Assembly (NCBI GenBank): GCA_029062865.1
Contig: JAIDPG010000377.1
Span: 1-6,102 of the forward strand
Length of the DNA: 6,102 nucleotides
Source: Oscillospiraceae bacterium
GTDB lineage: Bacteria > Bacillota > Clostridia > Oscillospirales > Ruminococcaceae
Direction of reading: 5' to 3'
Positions 1 through 6,102 of this stretch are shown here, in pieces. The notes below the pieces were generated by a model that worked only from the letters and a program-made list of their open reading frames with translations, ran no database searches and was not told the DNA's origin. Each line of letters begins with the position of its first letter. The first letter of the stretch is position 1. The position numbers were made by a program, and so were the translations under genes.

Positions 1-1
1 A

Positions 2-7
2 TATAAT
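2..7 (+). promoter_or_regulatory. Putative -10 box of the tetR-AKR operon promoter
   Basis: A perfect TATAAT hexamer lies about 50 bases before the repressor start codon. Transcription would begin at about position 13-15, exactly where the inverted repeat starts. The matching -35 element would lie outside the window, so only half of the promoter can be seen. The call rests on the hexamer match and its position relative to the palindrome. Confidence 0.5.
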
Positions 8-14
8 GATTACA

Positions 15-29
15 TTGACAAAGTGTCAA
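15..29. promoter_or_regulatory. Putative TetR-family operator (15-bp palindrome)
   Basis: The arms TTGACA (15-20) and TGTCAA (24-29) form a perfect inverted repeat around a 3-base centre, AAG. It sits between a TATAAT box and the start of a TetR-type repressor gene, over the expected transcription start. TetR-family dimers typically bind short palindromes like this and repress their own operon. That this repressor binds this site is inference from position and symmetry. The left arm also matches a -35 consensus, but no convincing -10 box follows at 16-18 bases. Confidence 0.6.
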
Positions 30-57
30 CGCCAAAACACATTCGGGGGTGCTGAAA

Positions 58-693
58 ATGCCGATAAGATCGCCCGAGCTCAATGCCCAGCGGCGCGAGC
101 AGATAATGGCGGCGTGCCTTGCGCTTTACGGGAAAAAGAGTTTTCGCGAGATTGCCATGCGCGACATTGCGGAAGCGACGACTTTTTCGCGTCCGTCGAT
201 CTACAATTATTTTGAAACCAAAGAAGAGATATTTCTCGCTTTGTCTCAGCGAGAGTACGAGCAATGGACAGCCGATCTTAACGAGATCGTTCAACAAAAC
301 GAAGCGCTTGACATCGCGGGCTTTGCGGACGCGGCAGCTAAAACCGTGGAGCGGCGGATCTTGCTTTTGAAGCTGCTGTCGATGAATATGTACGATATGG
401 AGGAAAACAGCCGCGCGGAACGGCTCACGGAATTCAAGACGGTTTACGGGGCGTCAATGGACGCGCTGTCAAACGGACTGAAAAAGTTTTTCCCCGATAT
501 GACCGAAACGCAGCGCGGAGATTTTCTGATGTGCTTTATGGCGTTTATGTACGGCATTTATCCGTATGCTTTTGTTACCGACAAGCAGAACGAAGCAATG
601 AAAAACGCGGGCATGAGTTTTCAGCCGCTGACGGTCTACGAAATGACCTATAATATGATCGTAAGGCTATTGAGTTCAAATAAAGCGGAATAA
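58..693 (+). CDS. TetR/AcrR-family transcriptional regulator
   Basis: A 211-residue protein with the standard size and layout of a TetR-family ligand-responsive repressor. The N-terminal DNA-binding domain covers about residues 10-58. Its helix-turn-helix runs through MRDIAEATTFSRPSIYNYF (about 34-52), including the highly conserved tail of the recognition helix (S-x-YNYF-x-TKEE). The rest is a helical ligand-binding and dimerisation domain rich in Met and aromatic residues, with a GIYPY stretch near the end, which suits a hydrophobic ligand. I chose the ATG at 58 because the G-rich GGGGGTG (45-51) is at ribosome-binding distance. The GTG at 49, three codons earlier in frame, lies inside that site. 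A palindrome at 15-29 suggests autoregulation. The reductase gene begins 21 bases after the stop, so it is probably a co-transcribed target. The inducing ligand is unknown. Confidence 0.9.
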   Translation: MPIRSPELNAQRREQIMAACLALYGKKSFREIAMRDIAEATTFSRPSIYNYFETKEEIFLALSQREYEQWTADLNEIVQQNEALDIAGFADAAAKTVERRILLLKLLSMNMYDMEENSRAERLTEFKTVYGASMDALSNGLKKFFPDMTETQRGDFLMCFMAFMYGIYPYAFVTDKQNEAMKNAGMSFQPLTVYEMTYNMIVRLLSSNKAE

Positions 694-700
694 ATCAAAC

Positions 701-706
701 GGGAGG
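701..706 (+). promoter_or_regulatory. Ribosome binding site of the aldo/keto reductase
   Basis: GGGAGG lies 8 bases before the ATG at 715, in the 21-base gap after the repressor stop codon. It is a near-ideal Shine-Dalgarno sequence and fixes the start. The gap is too short for a separate promoter and terminator, which supports co-transcription with the repressor. Confidence 0.8.
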
Positions 707-714
707 ATAATTCA

Positions 715-1830
715 ATGAGCAATTTGGTGAACGACTGCATGAAGCTGGGCTTTGGAATGATGCGACTGCCGCGTCTTGCGGACAACAAGATCGATATCGA
801 ACAGACCAAGCGCATGGTAGACGCGTTTATGGCGGCGGGAGGAAAATATTTCGACACCGCGTTTACTTACGAGGGCTCGGAGGATGCTACGGGAAAGGCG
901 CTTTGCTCGCGTTATCCGAGAGAAAGCTATTACCTCGCGACCAAGCTGAACGCATCGGAATTCGCTTGTAAAAGCGTCGAGGACGCGCGGCGCGAGATCG
1001 AGATAAGCCTTGAACGCACGGGCGCGGAGTATATCGACTTTTATCTGTTGCACGGGCTGGATCACGAGAACAAGGCTCGCTATGAGAAATACGGCGCGTG
1101 GGAATACGTCCGCGAGCTGAAGGAACGCGGGCTTATCAAGCATTACGGCTTTTCGTTCCACGATACTCCCGAGGAGCTTGATATCCTGCTGAACGAACAC
1201 CCCGACGCTGAATTCGTGCAGCTGCAAATTAATTATGCCGATTGGGAAACGCCGACGATTGAATCGCGGCGCTGTTATGAGGTCGCTTGCGCGCACGGAA
1301 AGCCCGTTATCGTAATGGAGCCCGTTAAAGGCGGCACGCTCGCCGACCCGCCCGAATCGGTAAAGCGCGAGCTGCAAAAGCAAGACCCGAAAGCCACGCC
1401 GTCATCGTGGGCAATTCGATTTGCGGCTTCGCTCGATAACGTGAGCATCGTGCTGAGCGGAATGTCCGACGAGGCTCAAATGGCTGACAATCTCGCGACG
1501 ATGAAGGATTTCAAGCCGCTTTCCGACGAGGAGCAGGCGGCGATCGCGAAAGCCCGCGAGGCACTTGCCAAAACCGATCAGATCCCCTGTACCGCTTGCC
1601 GCTACTGTGTGGCGGGCTGTCCGGCGGGTATTCATATTCCGGATATTTTCGCGGTAATGAACGTGTATAAAATGTACGGCGATCTTGCCCGCGCGAGAAA
1701 TTCCTATACCTGGCGTCCGGGCGGTTCTCCCGCGAGCAAGTGCGTGGAGTGTGGTCAGTGCGAGGGCGCGTGTCCGCAGCACTTGCCGATAATCAATTAT
1801 CTCAAAGAGGTCGTTAAGACGCTGGAATGA
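715..1830 (+). CDS. Aldo/keto reductase with C-terminal di-[4Fe-4S] ferredoxin-like domain
   Basis: A 371-residue cytoplasmic oxidoreductase. Residues 1 to about 275 form an aldo/keto reductase TIM barrel and keep the full catalytic tetrad: Asp47 and Tyr52 (FDTAFTYEG), Lys77 (ATKLN) and His113 (LLHGL). The C-terminal part, about 288-360, carries two cysteine sets of the form C-x2-C-x2-C-x3-CP: Cys292/295/298/302 and Cys343/346/349/353. This pattern is expected to bind two [4Fe-4S] clusters. The architecture matches the COG1453-type aldo/keto reductases of anaerobes. Family members reduce carbonyls with NAD(P)H; the clusters imply electron exchange with ferredoxin, flavodoxin or another redox partner, but the substrate and electron route are not known. 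The gene follows a TetR regulator by 21 bases with a strong ribosome site and is probably induced when that repressor releases. No truncation or frameshift is visible, and no signal peptide or membrane segment. Confidence 0.93.
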   Translation: MSNLVNDCMKLGFGMMRLPRLADNKIDIEQTKRMVDAFMAAGGKYFDTAFTYEGSEDATGKALCSRYPRESYYLATKLNASEFACKSVEDARREIEISLERTGAEYIDFYLLHGLDHENKARYEKYGAWEYVRELKERGLIKHYGFSFHDTPEELDILLNEHPDAEFVQLQINYADWETPTIESRRCYEVACAHGKPVIVMEPVKGGTLADPPESVKRELQKQDPKATPSSWAIRFAASLDNVSIVLSGMSDEAQMADNLATMKDFKPLSDEEQAAIAKAREALAKTDQIPCTACRYCVAGCPAGIHIPDIFAVMNVYKMYGDLARARNSYTWRPGGSPASKCVECGQCEGACPQHLPIINYLKEVVKTLE

Positions 1831-1858
1831 TATTCGGCGTTTGACAATAAAAACATAT

Positions 1859-1894
1859 AGCCTTTACAGCGGGAAACTTTGCGCTGTAAAGGCT
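1859..1894. terminator. Bidirectional intrinsic terminator between convergent operons
   Basis: A perfect 13-bp stem, AGCCTTTACAGCG (1859-1871) with CGCTGTAAAGGCT (1882-1894), encloses a 10-base loop. On the - strand the stem is followed shortly by a U-rich run (the complement of AATAAAAAC at 1848-1856). On the + strand only a weak U-rich tail, CTTATATTC, follows. It sits 28 bases after the reductase stop and 7 bases after the kinase stop, so it can end both converging transcripts, probably more efficiently for the - strand operon. Confidence 0.8.
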
Positions 1895-1901
1895 CTTATA
1901 T

Positions 1902-3128
1902 TCACGCTCTTCCGAACACGGCTGTGACGGTTATTGCCCCGCCGTCGATCTCCGCGAATATCTCCCCGTTCATCTTGTGCATAAGCTGCCGGCAAATATA
2001 CAGCCCAAGTCCGCTGCCGCGAATGTTTTCCGAGTTCGAGCCGCGCCGGAAGCTTTCAAAAATATGCGGCAAGTCCGATCTGTCAAGAGTGCAGCCTGTG
2101 TTTTTAATTGACACCAAAACACCCTCGTCGTCGCTCGGAAACAGGATTTCGATGCGCTTTCCGTCGCCGTATTTTATCGCGTTTTCGATAACGTTCTGAA
2201 GCACCTCAACCGCGCGGTTAAGATCGCCGTACAGAAGACAATTATTATATTCTCCGACAGTGAATTCCGTTTTAACAAGAGCCAGCTTTTCAATGTAATA
2301 GGCTTCGATATTCCGCACCAGATCAGACAAATAAAATTCTCCGTTTTCCACGTCAAGGCTGAGAAAATCCTCGCGCGAGGCGGTGATTATTTTTGAAACA
2401 TAGCTTTCTATCTCATCGGCTTTTTCACCTATCGAAACGGCTGTTTCGCGCTGCTTTTCCTCGTTGGGATAAAGCCTTTTCGCAAGCGCGCTTGAATATA
2501 GTTTTATCGCGGAAAGCGGCGTTTTTATATCGTGCGAAAGCGACAACAGCAGCATTTTCTTTTCCTTTTGAAGCTCCAATTCACGCTGCTTTTGCCGCTC
2601 GATATTTTCGCGGAGCATATCCACTCCCCAGATGAATTTCCCGAAAAAGCGGTTTTTGGTTTCCTTAATAGGCGCGGTAAGATTTCCCTTTGACAATTCG
2701 TATGGAATGTCAGTCAGACGTTTGAAGGGCGCAAGAATTGTAAACCTGATGTACAGCATAACGGAAATTATCAGGATCGCCATAGCGCCGAGCATAAGGT
2801 TTACGGTAACGATAAGGCGCGTTCTGTCGCCGCGTCCGGTTTGATAATCAAAGCGGTACAGCTCGCCGTGTATCTCAAGTATCACATAGTCGCTGTTTGT
2901 ACCGAGAAAATTTTCACCGTACCGTTCGATGTTCGTTACGTATTCGCAGCCGGACAGATCGGCTTGACCGTCCGTTTCGATTTGGCGGGCAAGGCGGTTT
3001 ATCTCCACACGGTATGGTCTGCCGCTTTCTGAGCTGTCTCTGTCCGCCGAAAGTATAATATTCGCCGCGATAAACAGTATCGCCATTGCCGCAATAACCG
3101 CCGCGAAAATTCTGTTAAACGCTTTCAT
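1902..3128 (-). CDS. Sensor histidine kinase, two transmembrane segments with HAMP
   Basis: A 408-residue membrane sensor kinase, partner of the adjoining response regulator. Numbered from the ATG at 3128: transmembrane helix 1 at about 5-26, an extracytoplasmic sensor region of roughly 77 residues (27-103), helix 2 at about 104-127 and a HAMP linker to about 180. A charged helix then leads into the dimerisation domain with phospho-acceptor His199 (LSLSHDIKTPLSAIK). The ATPase domain shows an N box with Asn312 and Asn316 (NVIENAIKYG), an F box (IFESFRRGS) and a G2 box (GSGLGL, 371-376). The G1 box reads IKNTG, with Asn343 where many kinases have Asp; Asn is an accepted variant. The ATG overlaps the regulator's end by 14 bases, suggesting translational coupling; GGAG lies 12 bases upstream. 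An in-frame TTG at 3140 would add only four residues. It is the last gene of the operon, followed by a terminator. The signal is unknown. Confidence 0.9.
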   Translation of the reverse strand: MKAFNRIFAAVIAAMAILFIAANIILSADRDSSESGRPYRVEINRLARQIETDGQADLSGCEYVTNIERYGENFLGTNSDYVILEIHGELYRFDYQTGRGDRTRLIVTVNLMLGAMAILIISVMLYIRFTILAPFKRLTDIPYELSKGNLTAPIKETKNRFFGKFIWGVDMLRENIERQKQRELELQKEKKMLLLSLSHDIKTPLSAIKLYSSALAKRLYPNEEKQRETAVSIGEKADEIESYVSKIITASREDFLSLDVENGEFYLSDLVRNIEAYYIEKLALVKTEFTVGEYNNCLLYGDLNRAVEVLQNVIENAIKYGDGKRIEILFPSDDEGVLVSIKNTGCTLDRSDLPHIFESFRRGSNSENIRGSGLGLYICRQLMHKMNGEIFAEIDGGAITVTAVFGRA

Positions 3129-3783
3129 ATTTGTAACCAACTCCCCACACGGTCAGAATTCTTTTGGGATTTTTCGGGTCGTCCTCAATTTTTTGACGCA
3201 GCCATTTTATATGAACCGTAAGAGTCTGCTGCTCCGAAAAGCTGTCGCTGCCCCAGACCGTGTTGAACAGATATTCCTTTGAGAGCACGCGCCCTTTGTT
3301 TTCGACAAGCAGCGTAAGCAGCTCGAATTCCTTGGCTGTCATTTCTATCAAAGCTCCGTTTTTATACACAAGCCTGTTCTGCTTGTTGATCCGAAGCTCT
3401 CCGTCAACAAGCTCGTCCGCGGCATAACGCCGCTTAAAGATACCGCTTATTTTCGCGAGCATTATGTCGATGTCGTAGGGCTTCTCAATATAATCGTCCG
3501 CGCCGAGATTTAGTCCGAGCAGCTTGTCGTCCTTCGCAGTTTTCGCGCTTACTATCAATACCGGAGTATTGCTTTCCGCGCGGATCTTTTCGAGAATATA
3601 ATACCCGTCCCTGTCGGGCAGCATTATATCAAGCACGACAAGCCTTGCACCGTATTTTTGATACAGCGCAAGGCTTTTTTCAGCGGTTTCGGCAGCGGAC
3701 ACCGTGTAATTTTCCGCCCGCATAAAATCACACAACACCGCCGCCAGCTCCCTGTTATCTTCAACTATCAGAATATCGATCAA
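3115..3783 (-). CDS. OmpR/PhoB-family response regulator
   Basis: A 222-residue cytoplasmic regulator of normal length for its family. The receiver domain (1 to about 118) has the acidic pair Glu8-Asp9 (IVEDN), phospho-acceptor Asp52 (LDIMLPDRDG), Ser79 in VSAK and Lys101 (EKPYD), so phosphorylation chemistry is intact. A winged-helix DNA-binding domain occupies about 125-220, with the usual MTAKEFELLTLL, VLSKEYLFNTVWG, VHIKWLRQKI and GVGYKYE elements. The start is a TTG at 3783, four bases after the ATPase stop. Upstream in the same frame there is no ATG or GTG before a stop at 3805-3807, and GGTGAT precedes the TTG at suitable spacing. A TTG start directly after the ATPase stop suggests dependence on upstream translation. 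It is presumably phosphorylated by the kinase encoded next and controls the transporter operon and possibly other genes; the target sites are not in view. Confidence 0.92.
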   Translation of the reverse strand: MIDILIVEDNRELAAVLCDFMRAENYTVSAAETAEKSLALYQKYGARLVVLDIMLPDRDGYYILEKIRAESNTPVLIVSAKTAKDDKLLGLNLGADDYIEKPYDIDIMLAKISGIFKRRYAADELVDGELRINKQNRLVYKNGALIEMTAKEFELLTLLVENKGRVLSKEYLFNTVWGSDSFSEQQTLTVHIKWLRQKIEDDPKNPKRILTVWGVGYKYESV

Positions 3784-3787
3784 TTTA

Positions 3788-4555
3788 TCACCAACCCATT
3801 TCCATTAGCCAGCCGTTCAGGGCGCGTTCGCGGTCGCGCTGCTTTGAGCTGTCGTATTTTTCGAGCGTGTATTCGCCCTTGATATTTCCATCGACGATGT
3901 ACAAAATTCTTGTGCATTTCGCGGCGACTTTAACGTCGTGAGTTACCAGCATTACGGTGGTTCCCTCGGCGTTGAGCTTGGCGAGCTCCTCCATTACCTC
4001 GTCGGAGGATGTGCGGTTCAGCGCGCCGGTAGGCTCGTCGGCGAAGATCATTTTCGGCTTGTTTATCATACTTCGGCAGATACACGCGCGCTGTAATTGT
4101 CCTCCAGATACCTCGTTTATATCGTTGTCGGCGACGTCGATAATGCCGAGCTTGCGCATTAACGCGTGACCGCGCTCAACGGTTTCGCGGCGCGTTTCCT
4201 TTATCTTGTCTGACTGGCACGCGGGCAGGATTATGTTATCCAGAACCGACAGATTTTTCAGCATATACATCTGCTGGAATATAAATCCCATTTCGTCAAG
4301 CCGAAGCTCCGCGAGCTCCTTTTGGTTCATTTTTCCGATGCTGCGCCCGTTGAACTCAACCTCGCCCGCGGTGATGTTGTCCATTCCCGAGACCGAGTAC
4401 AGCAGCGTTGATTTTCCCGAGCCGGACGGACCCATTACCGCGACCATTTCGCCCTCGGAAACGCTGAAATTAACATTCCTCAAAACGTTGTTCTGACGCT
4501 TGTTTACCACATAGGTTTTGCAAAGGTCTTTGACCTCCAATATGTTGTTAGTCAT
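3788..4555 (-). CDS. ABC transporter ATP-binding protein (MacB/LolD/FtsE-like class)
   Basis: A 255-residue nucleotide-binding subunit with every expected motif: Walker A GPSGSGKST (42-50), Q-loop Gln94 (FIFQQMYML), signature VSGGQLQRA (149-157), Walker B MIFADEPTGAL with Asp173 and Glu174, and switch His206 (VTHD). The DEPTGALN stretch and the close fit to MacB/LolD-type ATPases agree with pairing to the FtsX-type permease encoded just upstream. In this class ATP hydrolysis drives mechanical movement of a permease with a large extracytoplasmic domain, rather than classic import. Beyond the core lies a charged tail (about 226-255) ending in an aromatic, RERALNGWLMEMGW, which may contact the permease. 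A strong ribosome site, AAAGGAG (4564-4570), supports the ATG at 4555. A 31-base perfect hairpin ends 2 bases before that site. The regulator gene starts 4 bases after the stop. Confidence 0.94.
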   Translation of the reverse strand: MTNNILEVKDLCKTYVVNKRQNNVLRNVNFSVSEGEMVAVMGPSGSGKSTLLYSVSGMDNITAGEVEFNGRSIGKMNQKELAELRLDEMGFIFQQMYMLKNLSVLDNIILPACQSDKIKETRRETVERGHALMRKLGIIDVADNDINEVSGGQLQRACICRSMINKPKMIFADEPTGALNRTSSDEVMEELAKLNAEGTTVMLVTHDVKVAAKCTRILYIVDGNIKGEYTLEKYDSSKQRDRERALNGWLMEMGW

Positions 4556-4563
4556 AGTATTAG

Positions 4564-4570
4564 CTCCTTT
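4564..4570 (-). promoter_or_regulatory. Ribosome binding site of the ABC ATPase
   Basis: Read on the - strand, AAAGGAG lies 8 bases before the ATG ending at 4555. It is a strong match to the Shine-Dalgarno consensus and fixes the start. It begins 2 bases downstream of a stable hairpin, so its accessibility may depend on RNA folding. Confidence 0.8.
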
Positions 4571-4572
4571 CT

Positions 4573-4603
4573 GTCCTCTGCCCCGCGCAGCGGGGCAGAG
4601 GAC
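4573..4603 (-). ncRNA. Intercistronic GC-rich hairpin between permease and ATPase genes
   Basis: A perfect inverted repeat: GTCCTCTGCCCCGC (4573-4586) pairs with GCGGGGCAGAGGAC (4590-4603) around a 3-base loop. All 14 pairs match and most are G-C, so the RNA stem should be very stable. On neither strand does a U-tract follow, so a standard intrinsic terminator is unlikely. Its place, 11 bases after the permease stop and 2 bases before the ATPase ribosome site, fits an mRNA stability or processing element that sets the subunit ratio, or a short repetitive palindrome of the genome. The structure is seen; the function is inference. Confidence 0.6.
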
Positions 4604-4614
4604 AAAGCAATAAG

Positions 4615-6102
4615 TTATTCGTTGTTGGAAATCTGCGACGAAGAAATTTTCCTCAAGCTCTGCGCCGAAATAAACGCCGCAAGTGCCGTGACCGCCAGCA
4701 CTATCAGCGGATAGATCACATAAACTTCAAGCGGGCGAATGTCGTATTCTATACTGTACGCGCCCATCATTCGGAATATCGGCGTGATTATAAGTGGCGA
4801 CAGCGGCGAGGAGAGCAGCGCTCCCGTAAGCACCGAGATCAGCAATACAATACCGATACGCATAGTCTGCCAAAGCGTCAGCGCGTTGTTTTTGAAGCCG
4901 ATCGCTTTCAGCAGCGCGATTTCGCCCTTTTCCTTGGTGATGAAGCTCTTCACCATAAGCACAGCCACAAGCGCGTTAATTCCGAGAATTATGCACAATA
5001 TCAACACCTTCATACTGTCAAGCTGCTCTGCGACATTGCCTATCATATAGCCGATATATTCGCCGGGAGTGTAAATTCTCGCGTCGGGATAGAGTTTTTC
5101 GAGCAGCGCCTTTCGTTCTGAAAGCGCGGCTTTGTCAGGGTTATCCTTGTAGTTCACCTGAATTCCGAAGCAGCCCGCCGCATAGTCATAATCAAGCTCC
5201 GCGTCCTGATGAAACCGCACGCCCTCGCCCAAATTGTTCATGCTCTGATGTATTGCGGTGACGGTGTACGTCTTCGTGTCCTCGCCGATCTTGATCTCCA
5301 CGTCGTCGCCTATCTCCGCGCCTATCTGTCCCGCGGTAAGGTGCGTCAGCGCGACCTCGTGGACGTTTTGCGGCGGCGTACCCTCAAGATAGGTATACAT
5401 ATCGGTAGTGACTTCGCCCATGCCTTGGAATGACGTTGAATTTGTCCTTTTATCTCCTTTTGAGATATTTGAACGGAACATTATCTCCTGAAATACGTCG
5501 ACGTCTATCCCGTTTTCGGCAAACATCTCCCGTATCTCCGAAAACTGCCGTTCCACCTTTGCCTTGTTATCCTCGTTGGGATTGAACAGCAGCTCCTGCG
5601 AAATAATGTGATCGCTTTCGACCATATTGAATGTGGTTATCAGTCTATCCGACCGCAGCGTATTTATCGTGTTCACGGGAATGATGACCAGAAGCGTTCC
5701 GAGAATAAAGATGATTATCATCGAAACATAACTTTTTACGCCGCTGAAAATATCGTTCAGCGCCATAAAGGAAACCGTCGGCATATGCGATTTTCCGAGA
5801 TGTAAGATTCCCTTTTTCTTGTAGCGCTCGCCTGTTTCGCCGCTGCGGATAGCGTCGATAGGGGAGAACTTGCGTATCTTCCTTGTACAGAGATAGCTGA
5901 ACAGTACGACGACCGCGCCCGCTAAAATTGCCGCGCCGATATTTATCAAGAAATTATCACCGCTGGATACAACGATTTTTTGAGAAATTCCGCTTATCAT
6001 CAGCTTGCTCAAAGGGAAGCTGATCACAAGACCGACCGCCGTACCGATAACGGCGATAGCGAAATATTTCGCTATATACAAGCCGCGGATCGCGAAGTTT
6101 TT
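4615..6102 (-). CDS. FtsX-type ABC transporter permease, 5'-truncated by the window edge
   Basis: The reading frame is open to the window end, so the N-terminus and true start are missing. At least 495 residues are visible, ending at a TAA (4615-4617). Counting from the TTG at 6081 (probably not the start), predicted membrane helices lie at about 5-27, 45-66, 118-138, 357-378, 405-428 and 452-473. The first two close an upstream FtsX unit, which ends in the cytoplasmic TRKIRKFSPIDAIRSGE linker. A second unit follows, with a roughly 218-residue extracytoplasmic domain (139-356) and then three helices. KEKGEIALLKAIGFKNNAL (384-401) after the fourth visible helix matches the FtsX cytoplasmic coupling region that touches the ATPase. 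The extracytoplasmic part contains the MacB-like EVALTHLTAGQIGAEIGDDVEI. The complete protein is therefore probably a double-FtsX permease of the SalY/LolE-like superfamily, which moves lipids, peptides or drugs. It is the first visible gene of the operon; upstream genes or the promoter lie outside. The substrate is not determinable. Confidence 0.88.
   Translation of the reverse strand, partial: KNFAIRGLYIAKYFAIAVIGTAVGLVISFPLSKLMISGISQKIVVSSGDNFLINIGAAILAGAVVVLFSYLCTRKIRKFSPIDAIRSGETGERYKKKGILHLGKSHMPTVSFMALNDIFSGVKSYVSMIIIFILGTLLVIIPVNTINTLRSDRLITTFNMVESDHIISQELLFNPNEDNKAKVERQFSEIREMFAENGIDVDVFQEIMFRSNISKGDKRTNSTSFQGMGEVTTDMYTYLEGTPPQNVHEVALTHLTAGQIGAEIGDDVEIKIGEDTKTYTVTAIHQSMNNLGEGVRFHQDAELDYDYAAGCFGIQVNYKDNPDKAALSERKALLEKLYPDARIYTPGEYIGYMIGNVAEQLDSMKVLILCIILGINALVAVLMVKSFITKEKGEIALLKAIGFKNNALTLWQTMRIGIVLLISVLTGALLSSPLSPLIITPIFRMMGAYSIEYDIRPLEVYVIYPLIVLAVTALAAFISAQSLRKISSSQISNNE

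Noticed and set aside
49..51. GTG at 49 as the start of the TetR-family regulator.
   Set aside because: It lies within the G-rich sequence that best serves as ribosome binding site for the ATG at 58, and has no site of its own.
712..1383. A 223-codon open frame on the - strand opposite the aldo/keto reductase gene.
   Set aside because: It lies wholly antisense to a gene with an intact catalytic tetrad, shows no recognisable domain and is explained by the GC-rich codon use of the + strand gene.
1841..1846. TTGACA after the reductase stop codon, resembling a -35 box.
   Set aside because: No -10-like hexamer occurs at 16-18 bases; that position falls inside the terminator stem, and no + strand gene follows.
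1902..3128. Bce-type intramembrane-sensing kinase assignment.
   Set aside because: The region between the two membrane helices is about 77 residues and a HAMP-like linker follows, unlike the very short loop and lack of sensor domain in BceS-type kinases.
4573..4603. The intercistronic hairpin as an intrinsic terminator between permease and ATPase genes.
   Set aside because: No U-tract follows on either strand, and the two genes need to be co-expressed to make one transporter.
6079..6081. TTG at 6081 as the start of the permease.
   Set aside because: The frame stays open to the window edge, no ribosome site precedes it, and the family needs an upstream membrane helix and extracytoplasmic domain that are missing here.

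Overview
The window looks like a piece of a low-to-mid GC Bacillota (Firmicutes) chromosome, probably from a gut-type clostridial lineage. The reasons are inference: strong GGAGG-type ribosome binding sites, use of a TTG start codon, tight gene packing, and protein types common in anaerobic Clostridia (an aldo/keto reductase fused to a ferredoxin-like domain, and an FtsX-type ABC transporter paired with an OmpR/histidine-kinase system). No gene can be assigned to a species from sequence alone.

The layout is two convergent transcription units that meet at a bidirectional hairpin terminator (1859-1894). The left unit (+ strand, 1-1830) carries a TetR/AcrR-family repressor and, 21 bases downstream, an iron-sulfur aldo/keto reductase. 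A TATAAT box and a perfect inverted repeat (TTGACA-AAG-TGTCAA) precede the repressor. They suggest an autoregulated two-gene redox or detoxification operon controlled by a small molecule.

The right unit (- strand, 6102 down to 1902) reads, in order of transcription: a 5'-truncated FtsX-type ABC permease, its ATPase, an OmpR-type response regulator and a sensor histidine kinase. The last three genes are tightly packed: a 4-base gap between ATPase and regulator, and a 14-base overlap between regulator and kinase. This points to translational coupling and a self-contained sense-and-transport module. Transporters of this class export or extract lipids, peptides or antimicrobials, but the substrate cannot be read from the sequence. 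The only sizeable gap inside this unit (59 bases, permease to ATPase) holds a perfect 14-bp GC-rich hairpin that ends 2 bases before the ATPase ribosome binding site and lacks a U-tract. It is more likely an RNA stability, processing or translation element than a terminator.

There is no gene-free stretch longer than 300 bases, and I saw no tRNA, rRNA, CRISPR array or insertion sequence. The gene families are recognisable. The less ordinary points are the ferredoxin-fused reductase under its own TetR repressor and the hairpin in the transporter operon.
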